Assembly (NCBI GenBank): GCA_963680875.1
Contig: OY804583.1
Span: 34,461,331 to 34,525,330, forward strand
Source: Bathymodiolus brooksi
Lineage: Eukaryota; Mollusca; Bivalvia; Mytilida; Modiolidae
DNA: 64,000 nucleotides
Reading direction: 5' to 3'
The notes under the pieces were generated by a model. The model was not told where the DNA came from. It saw only the letters and a program-made list of their open reading frames with translations, and did not search any database. The translations under genes and the position numbers were made by a program. Shown here one piece after another: positions 1 through 13,358 of this stretch (position 1 is its first letter; each line of letters starts with the position of its first letter).

Positions 1-248
1 TATTGGTGTTTAACGCCACTTTCAACAATGTTAGTTATAGCGTAGAACATGGTGACCAGTTTTATTGGTGTTTAATGCCACTTTCAACAATGTGTCAGGT
101 ATAACATAGAACATGGTGACCAGTTTTATTGGTGCTTAACGACACTTTCAACAATGTGTCAGGTATAACGTAGAACATGGTGACCAGTTTTATTGGTGTT
201 TAACGCCACTTTCAACAATGCTAGTTATAGTGTAGAACATGGTGACCA

Positions 249-438
249 GTTTTATTGGTGTTTAACGACACTGTCAACAATGTGTCAGGTATAACATAGA
301 ACATGGTGACCAGTTTTATTGGTGCTTAACGACACTTTCAACAATGTGTCAGGTATAACGTAGAACATGGTGACCAGTTTTATTGGTGTTTAACGTCACT
401 TTCAACAATGCTAGTTATAGTGTAGAACATGGTGACCA
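249..438 (+). repeat. Extra three-monomer (190-bp) segment with a chimeric M/A monomer
   Basis: Bases 1 onward match 2093 onward at an offset of 2092. After this segment the same sequence matches at an offset of 1902, so the first copy carries 190 bp (64+64+62) that the second lacks. The monomer at 249-312 begins like type M (CACTGTCAAC) but ends like an ordinary A (ATAACATAG). That is what an exchange inside a monomer would leave. The segment otherwise repeats the preceding order: an ACATAG monomer, a GTGCTTAAC monomer and a GCTAG monomer. Confidence 0.75.
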
Positions 439-1368
439 GTTTTATTGGTGTTTAACGACACTGTCAACAATGTGTCAGGTATAGCGTATAACATGCTGGC
501 CAGTTTTATTGGTGTTTAACGACACTTTCAACAATATGTCAGGTATAACGTAGAACATGGTGACCAGTTTTATTGTTGCTTAACGACACTTTCAACAATG
601 TGTCAGGTATAACGTAGAACATGGTGACCTGTTTTATTGGTGTTTAACGACACTTTCAACAATGTGTCAGGTATAACGTAGAACATGGTGATCAGTTTTA
701 TTGGTGTTTAACGCCACTTTCAACAATGTTAGTTATAGTATAGAACATGGTGACCAGTTTTATTGGTGTTTAACGACACTTTCAACAATATGTCAGGTAT
801 AACATAGAACATGGTGACCAGTTTTATTGGTGCTTAACGCCACTTTCAACAATGTGTCAGGTATAACGTAGAACATGGTGATCAGTTTTATTGGTGTTTA
901 ACGCCACTTTCAACAATGTTAGTTATAGTATAGAACATGGTGACCAGTTTTATTGGTGTTTAACGACACTTTCAACAATGTGTCAGGTATAACGTAGAAC
1001 ATGGTGATCAGTTTTATTGGTGTTTAACGCCACTTTCAACAATGTTAGTTATAGTATAGAACATGGTGACCAGTTTTATTGGTGTTTAACGACACTTTCA
1101 ACAATGTGTCAGGTATAACGTAGAACATGGTGACCAGTTTTATTGGTGTTTAACGACACTTTCAACAATATGTCAGGTATAACGTAGAACATGGTGACCA
1201 GTTTTATTGGTGTTTAACGCCACTTTCAACAATGTTAGTTATAGTGTAGAACATGGTGACCAGTTTTATTGGTGTTTAACGACACTTTCAACAATGTGTC
1301 AGTTATAACGTAGAACATGGTGAACAGTTTTATTGGTGTTTAACGACACTGTCAACAATGTTTCAGGT

Positions 1369-3206
1369 ATAGCGTATAACATGCTGGCCAGTTTTATTGG
1401 TGTTTAACGACACTTTCAACAATATGTCAGGTATAACGTAGAACATGGTGACCAGTTTTATTGGTGCTTAACGCCACTTTCAACAATGTGTCAGGTATAA
1501 CGTAGAACATGGTGACCTGTTTTATTGGTGCTTAACGACACTTTCAACAATGTGTCAGGTATAATGTAGAACATGGTGACCACTTTTATTGGTGTTTATC
1601 GACACTTTCAACAATGTGTCAGGTATAACGTAGAACATGGTGAACAGTTTTATTGGTGTTTTTACGCTACTTTCAACAATGTAGTTATAGTGTAGAACAT
1701 GGTGACCAGTTTTATTGGTGTTTAACGACACTTTCAACAATGTGTCAGGTATAATGTAGAACATGGTGACCAGTTTTATTGGTGTTTAACACCACTTTCA
1801 ACAATGTTAGTTATAGTGTAGAACATGGTGACCAGTTTTATTGGTGTTTAACGACACTTTCAACAATGTGTCAGGTATAACATAGAACATGGTGACCAGT
1901 TTTATTGGTGTTTAACGACACTTTCAACAACGTGTCAGGTATAACGTAGAACATGGTGACCAGTTTTATTGGTGTTTATTAACACTTTCAACAATGTGTC
2001 AGGTATAACGTATTACATGGTGACCAGTTTTATTGGTGTTTAACGACACTCAACAATATGTCAGGTATAATGTAGAACATGGTGACCAGTTTTATTGGTG
2101 TTTAACGCCACTTTCAACAATGTTAGTTATAGCGTAGAACATGGTGACCAGTTTTATTGGTGTTTAATGCCACTTTCAACAATGTGTCAGGTATAACATA
2201 GAACATGGTGACCAGTTTTATTGGTGCTTAACGACACTTTCAACAATGTGTCAGGTATAACGTAGAACATGGTGACCAGTTTTATTGGTGTTTAACGCCA
2301 CTTTCAACAATGCTAGTTATAGTGTAGAACATGGTGACCAGTTTTATTGGTGTTTAACGACACTGTCAACAATGTGTCAGGTATAGCGTATAACATGCTG
2401 GCCAGTTTTATTGGTGTTTAACGACACTTTCAACAATATGTCAGGTATAACGTAGAACATGGTGACCAGTTTTATTGTTGCTTAACGACACTTTCAACAA
2501 TGTGTCAGGTATAACGTAGAACATGGTGACCTGTTTTATTGGTGTTTAACGACACTTTCAACAATGTGTCAGGTATAACGTAGAACATGGTGATCAGTTT
2601 TATTGGTGTTTAACGCCACTTTCAACAATGTTAGTTATAGTATAGAACATGGTGACCAGTTTTATTGGTGTTTAACGACACTTTCAACAATATGTCAGGT
2701 ATAACGTAGAACATGGTGACCAGTTTTATTGGTGCTTAACGCCACTTTCAACAATGTGTCAGGTATAACGTAGAACATGGTGATCAGTTTTATTGGTGTT
2801 TAACGCCACTTTCAACAATGTTAGTTATAGTATAGAACATGGTGACCAGTTTTATTGGTGTTTAACGACACTTTCAACAATGTGTCAGGTATAACGTAGA
2901 ACATGGTGATCAGTTTTATTGGTGTTTAACGCCACTTTCAACAATGTTAGTTATAGTGTAGAACATGGTGACCAGTTTTATTGGTGTTTAACGACACTTT
3001 CAACAATATGTCAGGTATAACGTAGAACATGGTGACCAGTTTTATTGGTGTTTAACGCCACTTTCAACAATGTTAGTTATAGTGTAGAACATGGTGACCA
3101 GTTTTATTGGTGTTTAACGACACTTTCAACAATGTGTCAGTTATAACGTAGAACATGGTGAACAGTTTTATTGGTGTTTAACGACACTGTCAACAATGTT
3201 TCAGGT
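1369..3206 (+). repeat. Domain I HOR unit, 1838-bp form
   Basis: This unit is measured from ATAGCG of one TTTCAGG-type M monomer to the next. It follows the 29-monomer order of the reference unit at 9807-11646, except that the monomer after the GTAGTTATAG copy is GTCAGG (not GTCAGTT) and the following one is a 62-bp B copy instead of a 64-bp A. This accounts for the 2-bp shorter length. It contains the 69-codon minus-strand ORF at 1555-1764, which recurs at 3393 in the next unit. Confidence 0.8.
2315..3181 (+). repeat. Left copy of an 867-bp block repeated 1206 bp downstream
   Basis: From the M monomer near 2383 through the GTCAGTTATAAC...GAACAG monomer, this block matches 3521-4387 at a constant offset of 1206 bp, which is 19 monomers. 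The match breaks on the left inside a B-type monomer (AATGCTAG here, AATGTAG in the copy). On the right it breaks at TTTAACGACACTGTC here versus TTTAACGCCAC in the copy. A single-base difference near 3889 (CACCTTCAAC) distinguishes the copy. Confidence 0.75.
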
Positions 3207-3520
3207 ATAGCGTATAACATGCTGGCCAGTTTTATTGGTGTTTAACGACACTTTCAACAATATGTCAGGTATAACGTAGAACATGGTGACCAGTTTTATT
3301 GGTGCTTAACGCCACTTTCAACAATGTGTCAGGTATAACGTAGAACATGGTGACCTGTTTTATTGGTGCTTAACGACACTTTCAACAATGTGTCAGGTAT
3401 AATGTAGAACATGGTGACCACTTTTATTGGTGTTTATCGACACTTTCAACAATGTGTCAGGTATAACGTAGAACATGGTGAACAGTTTTATTGGTGTTTT
3501 TACGCTACTTTCAACAATGT

Positions 3521-4387
3521 AGTTATAGTGTAGAACATGGTGACCAGTTTTATTGGTGTTTAACGACACTGTCAACAATGTGTCAGGTATAGCGTATAAC
3601 ATGCTGGCCAGTTTTATTGGTGTTTAACGACACTTTCAACAATATGTCAGGTATAACGTAGAACATGGTGACCAGTTTTATTGTTGCTTAACGACACTTT
3701 CAACAATGTGTCAGGTATAACGTAGAACATGGTGACCTGTTTTATTGGTGTTTAACGACACTTTCAACAATGTGTCAGGTATAACGTAGAACATGGTGAT
3801 CAGTTTTATTGGTGTTTAACGCCACTTTCAACAATGTTAGTTATAGTATAGAACATGGTGACCAGTTTTATTGGTGTTTAACGACACCTTCAACAATATG
3901 TCAGGTATAACGTAGAACATGGTGACCAGTTTTATTGGTGCTTAACGCCACTTTCAACAATGTGTCAGGTATAACGTAGAACATGGTGATCAGTTTTATT
4001 GGTGTTTAACGCCACTTTCAACAATGTTAGTTATAGTATAGAACATGGTGACCAGTTTTATTGGTGTTTAACGACACTTTCAACAATGTGTCAGGTATAA
4101 CGTAGAACATGGTGATCAGTTTTATTGGTGTTTAACGCCACTTTCAACAATGTTAGTTATAGTGTAGAACATGGTGACCAGTTTTATTGGTGTTTAACGA
4201 CACTTTCAACAATATGTCAGGTATAACGTAGAACATGGTGACCAGTTTTATTGGTGTTTAACGCCACTTTCAACAATGTTAGTTATAGTGTAGAACATGG
4301 TGACCAGTTTTATTGGTGTTTAACGACACTTTCAACAATGTGTCAGTTATAACGTAGAACATGGTGAACAGTTTTATTGGTGTTTAA
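3521..4387 (+). repeat. Right copy of the 867-bp block from 2315-3181
   Basis: This is the second copy, at an offset of 1206 bp. In this HOR unit the monomer order jumps directly from the GTAGTTATAG monomer (about 3520) to the GTGT-type M monomer (ATAGCG at 3589). The ten monomers that normally intervene in the reference unit are missing. After 4387 the order jumps again, to B monomers with ATAGTATAG. Confidence 0.75.
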
Positions 4388-4592
4388 CGCCACTTTCAAC
4401 AATGTTAGTTATAGTATAGAACATGGTGACCAGTTTTATTGGTGTTTAACGACACTTTCAACAATGTGTCAGGTATAACGTAGAACATGGTGATCAGTTT
4501 TATTGGTGTTTAACGCCACTTTCAACAATGTTAGTTATAGCGTAGAACATGGTGACCAGTTTTATTGGTGTTTAATGCCACTTTCAACAATG

Positions 4593-5484
4593 TGTCAGGT
4601 ATAACATAGAACATGGTGACCAGTTTTATTGGTGCTTAACGACACTTTCAACAATGTGTCAGGTATAACGTAGAACATGGTGACCAGTTTTATTGGTGTT
4701 TAACGCCACTTTCAACAATGCTAGTTATAGTGTAGAACATGGTGACCAGTTTTATTGGTGTTTAACGACACTGTCAACAATGTGTCAGGTATAGCGTATA
4801 ACATGCTGGCCAGTTTTATTGGTGTTTAACGACACTTTCAACAATATGTCAGGTATAACGTAGAACATGGTGACCAGTTTTATTGTTGCTTAACGACACT
4901 TTCAACAATGTGTCAGGTATAACGTAGAACATGGTGACCTGTTTTATTGGTGTTTAACGACACTTTCAACAATGTGTCAGGTATAACGTAGAACATGGTG
5001 ATCAGTTTTATTGGTGTTTAACGCCACTTTCAACAATGTGTCAGGTATAACATAGAACATGGTGACCAGTTTTATTGGTGCTTAACGACACTTTCAACAA
5101 TGTGTCAGGTATAACGTAGAACATGGTGACCAGTTTTATTGGTGTTTAACGCCACTTTCAACAATGCTAGTTATAGTGTAGAACATGGTGACCAGTTTTA
5201 TTGGTGTTTAACGACACTGTCAACAATGTGTCAGGTATAGCGTATAACATGCTGGCCAGTTTTATTGGTGTTTAACGACACTTTCAACAATATGTCAGGT
5301 ATAACGTAGAACATGGTGACCAGTTTTATTGTTGCTTAACGACACTTTCAACAATGTGTCAGGTATAACGTAGAACGTGGTGACCTGTTTTATTGGTGTT
5401 TAACGACACTTTCAACAATGTGTCAGGTATAACGTAGAACATGGTGATCAGTTTTATTGGTGTTTAACGCCACTTTCAACAATG
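4593..5484 (+). repeat. 446-bp tandem duplication (7 monomers)
   Basis: Bases about 4593-5038 are repeated at about 5039-5484 with a constant offset of 446 bp (six 64-bp monomers and one 62-bp). The order is ACATAG, GTGCTTAAC, GCTAG, M, AATATG, ATTGTTGCTT and GACCTG. The junction monomer near 5020-5039 combines the TTTAACGCC of a B copy with the GTGTCAGG of an A copy. One visible difference is GAACGTGGTG near 5374 against GAACATGGTG in the first copy. The near identity implies a recent event. Confidence 0.82.
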
Positions 5485-7462
5485 TTAGTTATAGTATAGA
5501 ACATGGTGACCAGTTTTATTGGTGTTTAACGACACTTTCAACAATATGTCAGGTATAACGTAGAACATGGTGACCAGTTTTATTGGTGCTTAACGCCACT
5601 TTCAACAATGTGTCAGGTATAACGTAGAACATGGTGATCAGTTTTATTGGTGTTTAACGCCACTTTCAACAATGTTAGTTATAGTATAGAACATGGTGAC
5701 CAGTTTTATTGGTGTTTAACGACACTTTCAACAATGTGTCAGGTATAACGTAGAACATGGTGATCAGTTTTATTGGTGTTTAACGCCACTTTCAACAATG
5801 TTAGTTATAGTGTAGAACATGGTGACCAGTTTTATTGGTGTTTAACGACACTTTCAACAATATGTCAGGTATAACGTAGAACATGGTGACCAGTTTTATT
5901 GTTGCTTAACGACACTTTCAACAATGTGTCAGGTATAACGTAGAACATGGTGACCAGTTTTATTGGTGTTTAACGACACTTTCAACAATGTGTCAGGTAT
6001 AACGTAGAACATGGTGATCAGTTTTATTGGTGTTTAACGCCACTTTCAACAATGTTAGTTATAGTGTAGAACATGGTGACCAGTTTTATTGGTGTTTAAC
6101 GACACTTTCAACAATATGTCAGGTATAACGTAGAACATGGTGACCAGTTTTATTGGTGTTTAACGCCACTTTCAACAATGTTAGTTATAGTGTAGAACAT
6201 GGTGACCAGTTTTATTGGTGTTTAACGACACTTTCAACAATGTGTCAGTTATAACGTAGAACATGGTGAACAGTTTTATTGGTGTTTAACGACACTGTCA
6301 ACAATGTTTCAGGTATAGCGTATAACATGCTGGCCAGTTTTATTGGTGTTTAACGACACTTTCAACAATATGTCAGGTATAACGTAGAACATGGTGACCA
6401 GTTTTATTGGTGCTTAACGCCACTTTCAACAATGTGTCAGGTATAACGTAGAACATGGTGACCTGTTTTATTGGTGCTTAACGACACTTTCAACAATGTG
6501 TCAGGTATAATGTAGAACATGGTGACCACTTTTATTGGTGTTTATCGACACTTTCAACAATGTGTCAGGTATAACGTAGAACATGGTGAACAGTTTTATT
6601 GGTGTTTTTACGCTACTTTCAACAATGTAGTTATAGTGTAGAACATGGTGACCAGTTTTATTGGTGTTTAACGACACTTTCAACAATGTGTCAGTTATAA
6701 TGTAGAACATGGTGAACAGTTTTATTGGTGTTTAACGACACTTTCAACAATGTGTCAGGTATAATGTAGAACATGGTGACCAGTTTTATTGGTGTTTAAC
6801 GACACTTTCAACAATGTGTCAGGTATAACATAGAACATGGTGACCAGTTTTATTGGTGTTTAGCGACACTTTCAACAACGTGTCAGGTATAACGTAGAAC
6901 ATGGTGACCAGTTTTATTGGTGTTTATTAACACTTTCAACAATGTGTCAGGTATAGCGTATTACATGGTGACCAGTTTTATTGGTGTTTAACGACACTCA
7001 ACAATATGTCAGGTATAATGTAGAACATGGTGACCAGTTTTATTGGTGTTTAACGCCACTTTCAACAATGTTAGTTATAGCGTAGAACATGGTGACCAGT
7101 TTTATTGGTGTTTAATGCCACTTTCAACAATGTGTCAGGTATAACATAGAACATGGTGACCTGTTTTATTGGTGTTTAACGACACTTTCAACAATGTGTC
7201 AGGTATAACGTAGAACATGGTGATCAGTTTTATTGGTGTTTAACGCCACTTTCAACAATGTTAGTTATAGTATAGAACATGGTGACCAGTTTTATTGGTG
7301 TTTAACGACACTTTCAACAATATGTCAGGTATAACGTAGAACATGGTGACCAGTTTTATTGGTGCTTAACGCCACTTTCAACAATGTGTCAGGTATAACG
7401 TAGAACATGGTGATCAGTTTTATTGGTGTTTAACGCCACTTTCAACAATGTTAGTTATAGTA

Positions 7463-10400
7463 TAGAACATGGTGACCAGTTTTATTGGTGTTTAACGACA
7501 CTTTCAACAATGTGTCAGTTATAACGTAGAACATGGTGAACAGTTTTATTGGTGTTTAACGACACTTTCAACAATGTGTCAGGTATAATGTAGAACATGG
7601 TGACCAGTTTTATTGGTGCTTAACGCCACTTTCAACAATGTGTCAGGTATAGCGTAGAACATGGTGACCTGTTTTATTGGTGCTTAACGACACTTTCAAC
7701 AATGTGTCAGGTATAATGTAGAACATGGTGACCAGTTTTATTGGTGTTTAACGACACTTTCAACAATGTGTCAGGTATAACGTAGAACATGGTGACCAGT
7801 TTTATTGGTGTTTTTACGCCACTTTCAACAATGTAGTTATAGTGTAGAACATGGTGACCAGTTTTATTGGTGTTTAACGACACTTTCAACAATGTGTCAG
7901 TTATAACGTAGAACATGGTGAACAGTTTTATTGGTGTTTAACGACACTTTCAACAATGTGTCAGGTATAATGTAGAACATGGTGACCAGTTTTATTGGTG
8001 TTTAACGACACTTTCAACAATGTGTCAGGTATAACATAGAACATGGTGACCAGTTTTATTGGTGTTTAACGACACTTTCAACAACGTGTCAGGTATAACG
8101 TAGAACATGGTGACAAGTTTTATTTGTGTTTATTAACATTTTCAACAATGTGTCAGGTATAACGTATTACATGGTGACCAGTTTTATTGGTGTTTAACGA
8201 CACTCAACAATATGTCAGGTATAATGTAGAACATGGTGACCAGTTTTATTGGTGTTTAACGCCACTTTCAACAATGTTAGTTATAGTGTAGAACATGGTG
8301 ACCAGTTTTATTGGTGTTTAACGACACTTTCAACAATGTGTCAGGTATAATGTAGAACATGGTGACCTGTTTTATTGGTGTTTAACGCCACTTTCAACAA
8401 TGTTAGTTATAGTGTAGAACATGGTGACCAGTTTTATTGGTGTTTAATGCCACTTTCAACAATGTGTCAGGTATAACTTAGAACATGGTGACCAGTTTTA
8501 TTGATGTTTAACAACACTTTCAACAATGTGTCAGGTATAACGTAGAACATGGTGACCCGTTTAATTGGTGTTTATCGACACTTTCAACAATGTGTCAGGT
8601 ATAACGTAGAACATGGTGACCAGTTTTATTGGTGCTTAACGACACTTTCAACAATGTGTCAGGTATAATGTAGAACATGGTGACCAGTTTTATTGGTGTT
8701 TAACGACACTTTCAACAATGTGTCAGGTATAACGTAGAACATGGTGACCAGTTTTATTGGTGTTTTTACGCCACTTTCAACAATGTAGTTATAGTGTAGA
8801 ACATGGTGACCAGTTTTATTGGTGTTTAACGACACTTTCAACAATGTGTCAGTTATAACGTAGAACATGGTGAACAGTTTTATTGGTGTTTAACGACACT
8901 TTCAACAATGTGTCAGGTATAATGTAGAACATGGTGACCAGTTTTATTGGTGTTTAACGACACTTTCAACAATGTGTCAGGTATAACATAGAACATGGTG
9001 ACCAGTTTTATTGGTGTTTAACGACACTTTCAACAACGTGTCAGGTATAACGTAGAACATGGTGACAAGTTTTATTGGTGTTTATTAACATTTTCAACAA
9101 TGTGTCAGGTATAACGTATTACATGGTGACCAGTTTTATTGGTGTTTAATGACACTCAACAATATGTCAGGTATAATGTAGAACATGGTGACCAGTTTTA
9201 TTGGTGTTTAACGCCACTTTCAACAATGTTAGTTATAGTGTAGAACATGGTGACCAGTTTTATTGGTGTTTAACGACACTGTCAACAATGTGTCAGGTAT
9301 AGCGTATAACATGCTGGCCAGTTTTATTGGTGTTTAGCGACACTTTCAACAATATGTCAGGTATAACGTAGAACATGGTGACCAGTTTTATTGTTGCTTA
9401 ACGACACTTTCAACAATGTGTCAGGTATAACGTAGAACATGGTGACCAGTTTTATTGGTGTTTAACGACACTTTCAACAATGTGTCAGGTATAACGTAGA
9501 ACATGGTGATCAGTTTTATTGGTGTTTAACGCCACTTTCAACAATGTTAGTTATAGTGTAGAACATGGTGACCAGTTTTATTGGTGTTTAACGACACTTT
9601 CAACAATATGTCAGGTATAACGTAGAACATGGTGACCAGTTTTATTGGTGTTTAACGCCACTTTCAACAATGTTAGTTATAGTGTAGAACATGGTGACCA
9701 GTTTTATTGGTGTTTAACGACACTTTCAACAATGTGTCAGTTATAACGTAGAACATGGTGAACAGTTTTATTGGTGTTTAACGACACTGTCAACAATGTT
9801 TCAGGTATAGCGTATAACATGCTGGCCAGTTTTATTGGTGTTTAACGACACTTTCAACAATATGTCAGGTATAACGTAGAACATGGTGACCAGTTTTATT
9901 GGTGCTTAACGCCACTTTCAACAATGTGTCAGGTATAATGTAGAACATGGTGACCTGTTTTATTGGTGCTTAACGACACTTTCAACAATGTGTCAGGTAT
10001 AATGTAGAACATGGTGACCACTTTTATTGGTGTTTATCGACACTTTCAACAATGTGTCAGGTATAACGTAGAACATGGTGAACAGTTTTATTGGTGTTTT
10101 TACGCTACTTTCAACAATGTAGTTATAGTGTAGAACATGGTGACCAGTTTTATTGGTGTTTAACGACACTTTCAACAATGTGTCAGTTATAATGTAGAAC
10201 ATGGTGAACAGTTTTATTGGTGTTTAACGACACTTTCAACAATGTGTCAGGTATAATGTAGAACATGGTGACCAGTTTTATTGGTGTTTAACGACACTTT
10301 CAACAATGTGTCAGGTATAACATAGAACATGGTGACCAGTTTTATTGGTGTTTAACGACACTTTCAACAACGTGTCAGGTATAACGTAGAACATGGTGAC

Positions 10401-10572
10401 CAGTTTTATTGGTGTTTATTAACACTTTCAACAATGTGTCAGGTATAACGTATTACATGGTGACCAGTTTTATTGGTGTTTAACGACACTCAACAATATG
10501 TCAGGTATAATGTAGAACATGGTGACCAGTTTTATTGGTGTTTAACGCCACTTTCAACAATGTTAGTTATAG
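7463..10572 (+). repeat. Left copy of a 3.1-kb block repeated 8126 bp away
   Basis: This block of about 3110 bp matches 15589-18698 at a constant offset of 8126 bp. It includes three copies of the 69-codon ORF variant (7707, 8659, 9993) and a 952-bp internal repeat. Differences seen by eye are few. Examples are ATAGCG here against ATAACG near 7651, TATTTGTG here against TATTGGTG near 8122, and GTCAGGTATAATG here against GTCAGTTATAATG near 8667. The right boundary is where ATAGCG becomes ATAGTG and the next monomers differ in type. Confidence 0.83.
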
Positions 10573-11646
10573 CGTAGAACATGGTGACCAGTTTTATTGG
10601 TGTTTAATGCCACTTTCAACAATGTGTCAGGTATAACATAGAACATGGTGACCAGTTTTATTGGTGCTTAACGACACTTTCAACAATGTGTCAGGTATAA
10701 CGTAGAACATGGTGACCAGTTTTATTGGTGTTTAACGCCACTTTCAACAATGCTAGTTATAGTGTAGAACATGGTGACCAGTTTTATTGGTGTTTAACGA
10801 CACTGTCAACAATGTGTCAGGTATAGCGTATAACATGCTGGCCAGTTTTATTGGTGTTTAACGACACTTTCAACAATATGTCAGGTATAACGTAGAACAT
10901 GGTGACCAGTTTTATTGTTGCTTAACGACACTTTCAACAATGTGTCAGGTATAACGTAGAACATGGTGACCTGTTTTATTGGTGTTTAACGACACTTTCA
11001 ACAATGTGTCAGGTATAACGTAGAACATGGTGATCAGTTTTATTGGTGTTTAACGCCACTTTCAACAATGTTAGTTATAGTATAGAACATGGTGACCAGT
11101 TTTATTGGTGTTTAACGACACTTTCAACAATATGTCAGGTATAACGTAGAACATGGTGACCAGTTTTATTGGTGCTTAACGCCACTTTCAACAATGTGTC
11201 AGGTATAACGTAGAACATGGTGATCAGTTTTATTGGTGTTTAACGCCACTTTCAACAATGTTAGTTATAGTATAGAACATGGTGACCAGTTTTATTGGTG
11301 TTTAACGACACTTTCAACAATGTGTCAGGTATAACGTAGAACATGGTGATCAGTTTTATTGGTGTTTAACGCCACTTTCAACAATGTTAGTTATAGTGTA
11401 GAACATGGTGACCAGTTTTATTGGTGTTTAACGACACTTTCAACAATATGTCAGGTATAACGTAGAACATGGTGACCAGTTTTATTGGTGTTTAACGCCA
11501 CTTTCAACAATGTTAGTTATAGTGTAGAACATGGTGACCAGTTTTATTGGTGTTTAACGACACTTTCAACAATGTGTCAGTTATAACGTAGAACATGGTG
11601 AACAGTTTTATTGGTGTTTAACGACACTGTCAACAATGTTTCAGGT
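9807..11646 (+). repeat. Reference 1840-bp HOR unit (29 monomers) of domain I
   Basis: Counting from one TTTCAGG M monomer to the next gives 29 monomers: 21 of 64 bp and eight of 62 bp, total 1840. The order is M, AATATG, GTGCTT, GACCTG/GTGCTT, TTTATCG, GTGTTTTTACG (62), GTCAGTT/GAACAG, A, ACATAG, CAACGTG, TTTATTAACAC, CACTCAAC (62), B, TTTAATGCC, GTGCTT, GCTAG (62), M, AATATG, ATTGTTGCTT, GACCTG, GATCAG-B, AATATG, GTGCTT, GATCAG-B, A, GATCAG-B, AATATG, B, GTCAGTT/GAACAG. The two M monomers separate the unit into halves of unequal length. Confidence 0.85.
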
Positions 11647-13358
11647 ATAGCGTATAACATGCTGGCCAGTTTTATTGGTGTTTAACGACACTTTCAACAA
11701 TATGTCAGGTATAACGTAGAACATGGTGACCAGTTTTATTGGTGCTTAACGCCACTTTCAACAATGTGTCAGGTATAACGTAGAACATGGTGACCTGTTT
11801 TATTGGTGCTTAACGACACTTTCAACAATGTGTCAGGTATAATGTAGAACATGGTGACCACTTTTATTGGTGTTTATCGACACTTTCAACAATGTGTCAG
11901 GTATAACGTAGAACATGGTGAACAGTTTTATTGGTGTTTTTACGCTACTTTCAACAATGTAGTTATAGTGTAGAACATGGTGACCAGTTTTATTGGTGTT
12001 TAACGACACTTTCAACAATGTATCAGTTATAATGTAGAACATGGTGAACAGTTTTATTGGTGTTTAACGACACTTTCAACAATGTGTCAGGTATAACGTA
12101 GAACATGGTGACCAGTTTTATTGGTGTTTATTAACACTTTCAACAATGTGTCAGGTATAACGTATTACATGGTGACCAGTTTTATTGGTGTTTAACGACA
12201 CTCAACAATATGTCAGGTATAATGTAGAACATGGTGACCAGTTTTATTGGTGTTTAACGCCACTTTCAACAATGTTAGTTATAGCGTAGAACATGGTGAC
12301 CAGTTTTATTGGTGTTTAATGCCACTTTCAACAATGTGTCAGGTATAACATAGAACATGGTGACCAGTTTTATTGGTGCTTAACGACACTTTCAACAATG
12401 TGTCAGGTATAACGTAGAACATGGTGACCAGTTTTATTGGTGTTTAACGCCACTTTCAACAATGCTAGTTATAGTGTAGAACATGGTGACCAGTTTTATT
12501 GGTGTTTAACGACACTGTCAACAATGTGTCAGGTATAGCGTATAACATGCTGGCCAGTTTTATTGGTGTTTAACGACACTTTCAACAATATGTCAGGTAT
12601 AACGTAGAACATGGTGACCAGTTTTATTGTTGCTTAACGACACTTTCAACAATGTGTCAGGTATAACGTAGAACATGGTGACCTGTTTTATTGGTGTTTA
12701 ACGACACTTTCAACAATGTGTCAGGTATAACGTAGAACATGGTGATCAGTTTTATTGGTGTTTAACGCCACTTTCAACAATGTTAGTTATAGTATAGAAC
12801 ATGGTGACCAGTTTTATTGGTGTTTAACGACACTTTCAACAATATGTCAGGTATAACGTAGAACATGGTGACCAGTTTTATTGGTGCTTAACGCCACTTT
12901 CAACAATGTGTCAGGTATAACGTAGAACATGGTGATCAGTTTTATTGGTGTTTAACGCCACTTTCAACAATGTTAGTTATAGTATAGAACATGGTGACCA
13001 GTTTTATTGGTGTTTAACGACACTTTCAACAATGTGTCAGGTATAACGTAGAACATGGTGATCAGTTTTATTGGTGTTTAACGCCACTTTCAACAATGTT
13101 AGTTATAGTGTAGAACATGGTGACCAGTTTTATTGGTGTTTAACGACACTTTCAACAATATGTCAGGTATAACGTAGAACATGGTGACCAGTTTTATTGG
13201 TGTTTAACGCCACTTTCAACAATGTTAGTTATAGTGTAGAACATGGTGACCAGTTTTATTGGTGTTTAACGACACTTTCAACAATGTGTCAGTTATAACG
13301 TAGAACATGGTGAACAGTTTTATTGGTGTTTAACGACACTGTCAACAATGTTTCAGGT
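11647..13358 (+). repeat. Domain I HOR unit shortened to 1712 bp
   Basis: This is the direct right neighbour of the 1840-bp reference unit and has the same order, with two 64-bp monomers fewer (1840-128=1712). The loss lies between the GTCAGTTATAATG monomer near 12030 and the TTTATTAACAC monomer near 12128. Two of the three monomers present there in the reference (A with AATG, ACATAG and CAACGTG) are gone. A private change GTATCAGTT is seen near 12020. Confidence 0.8.
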
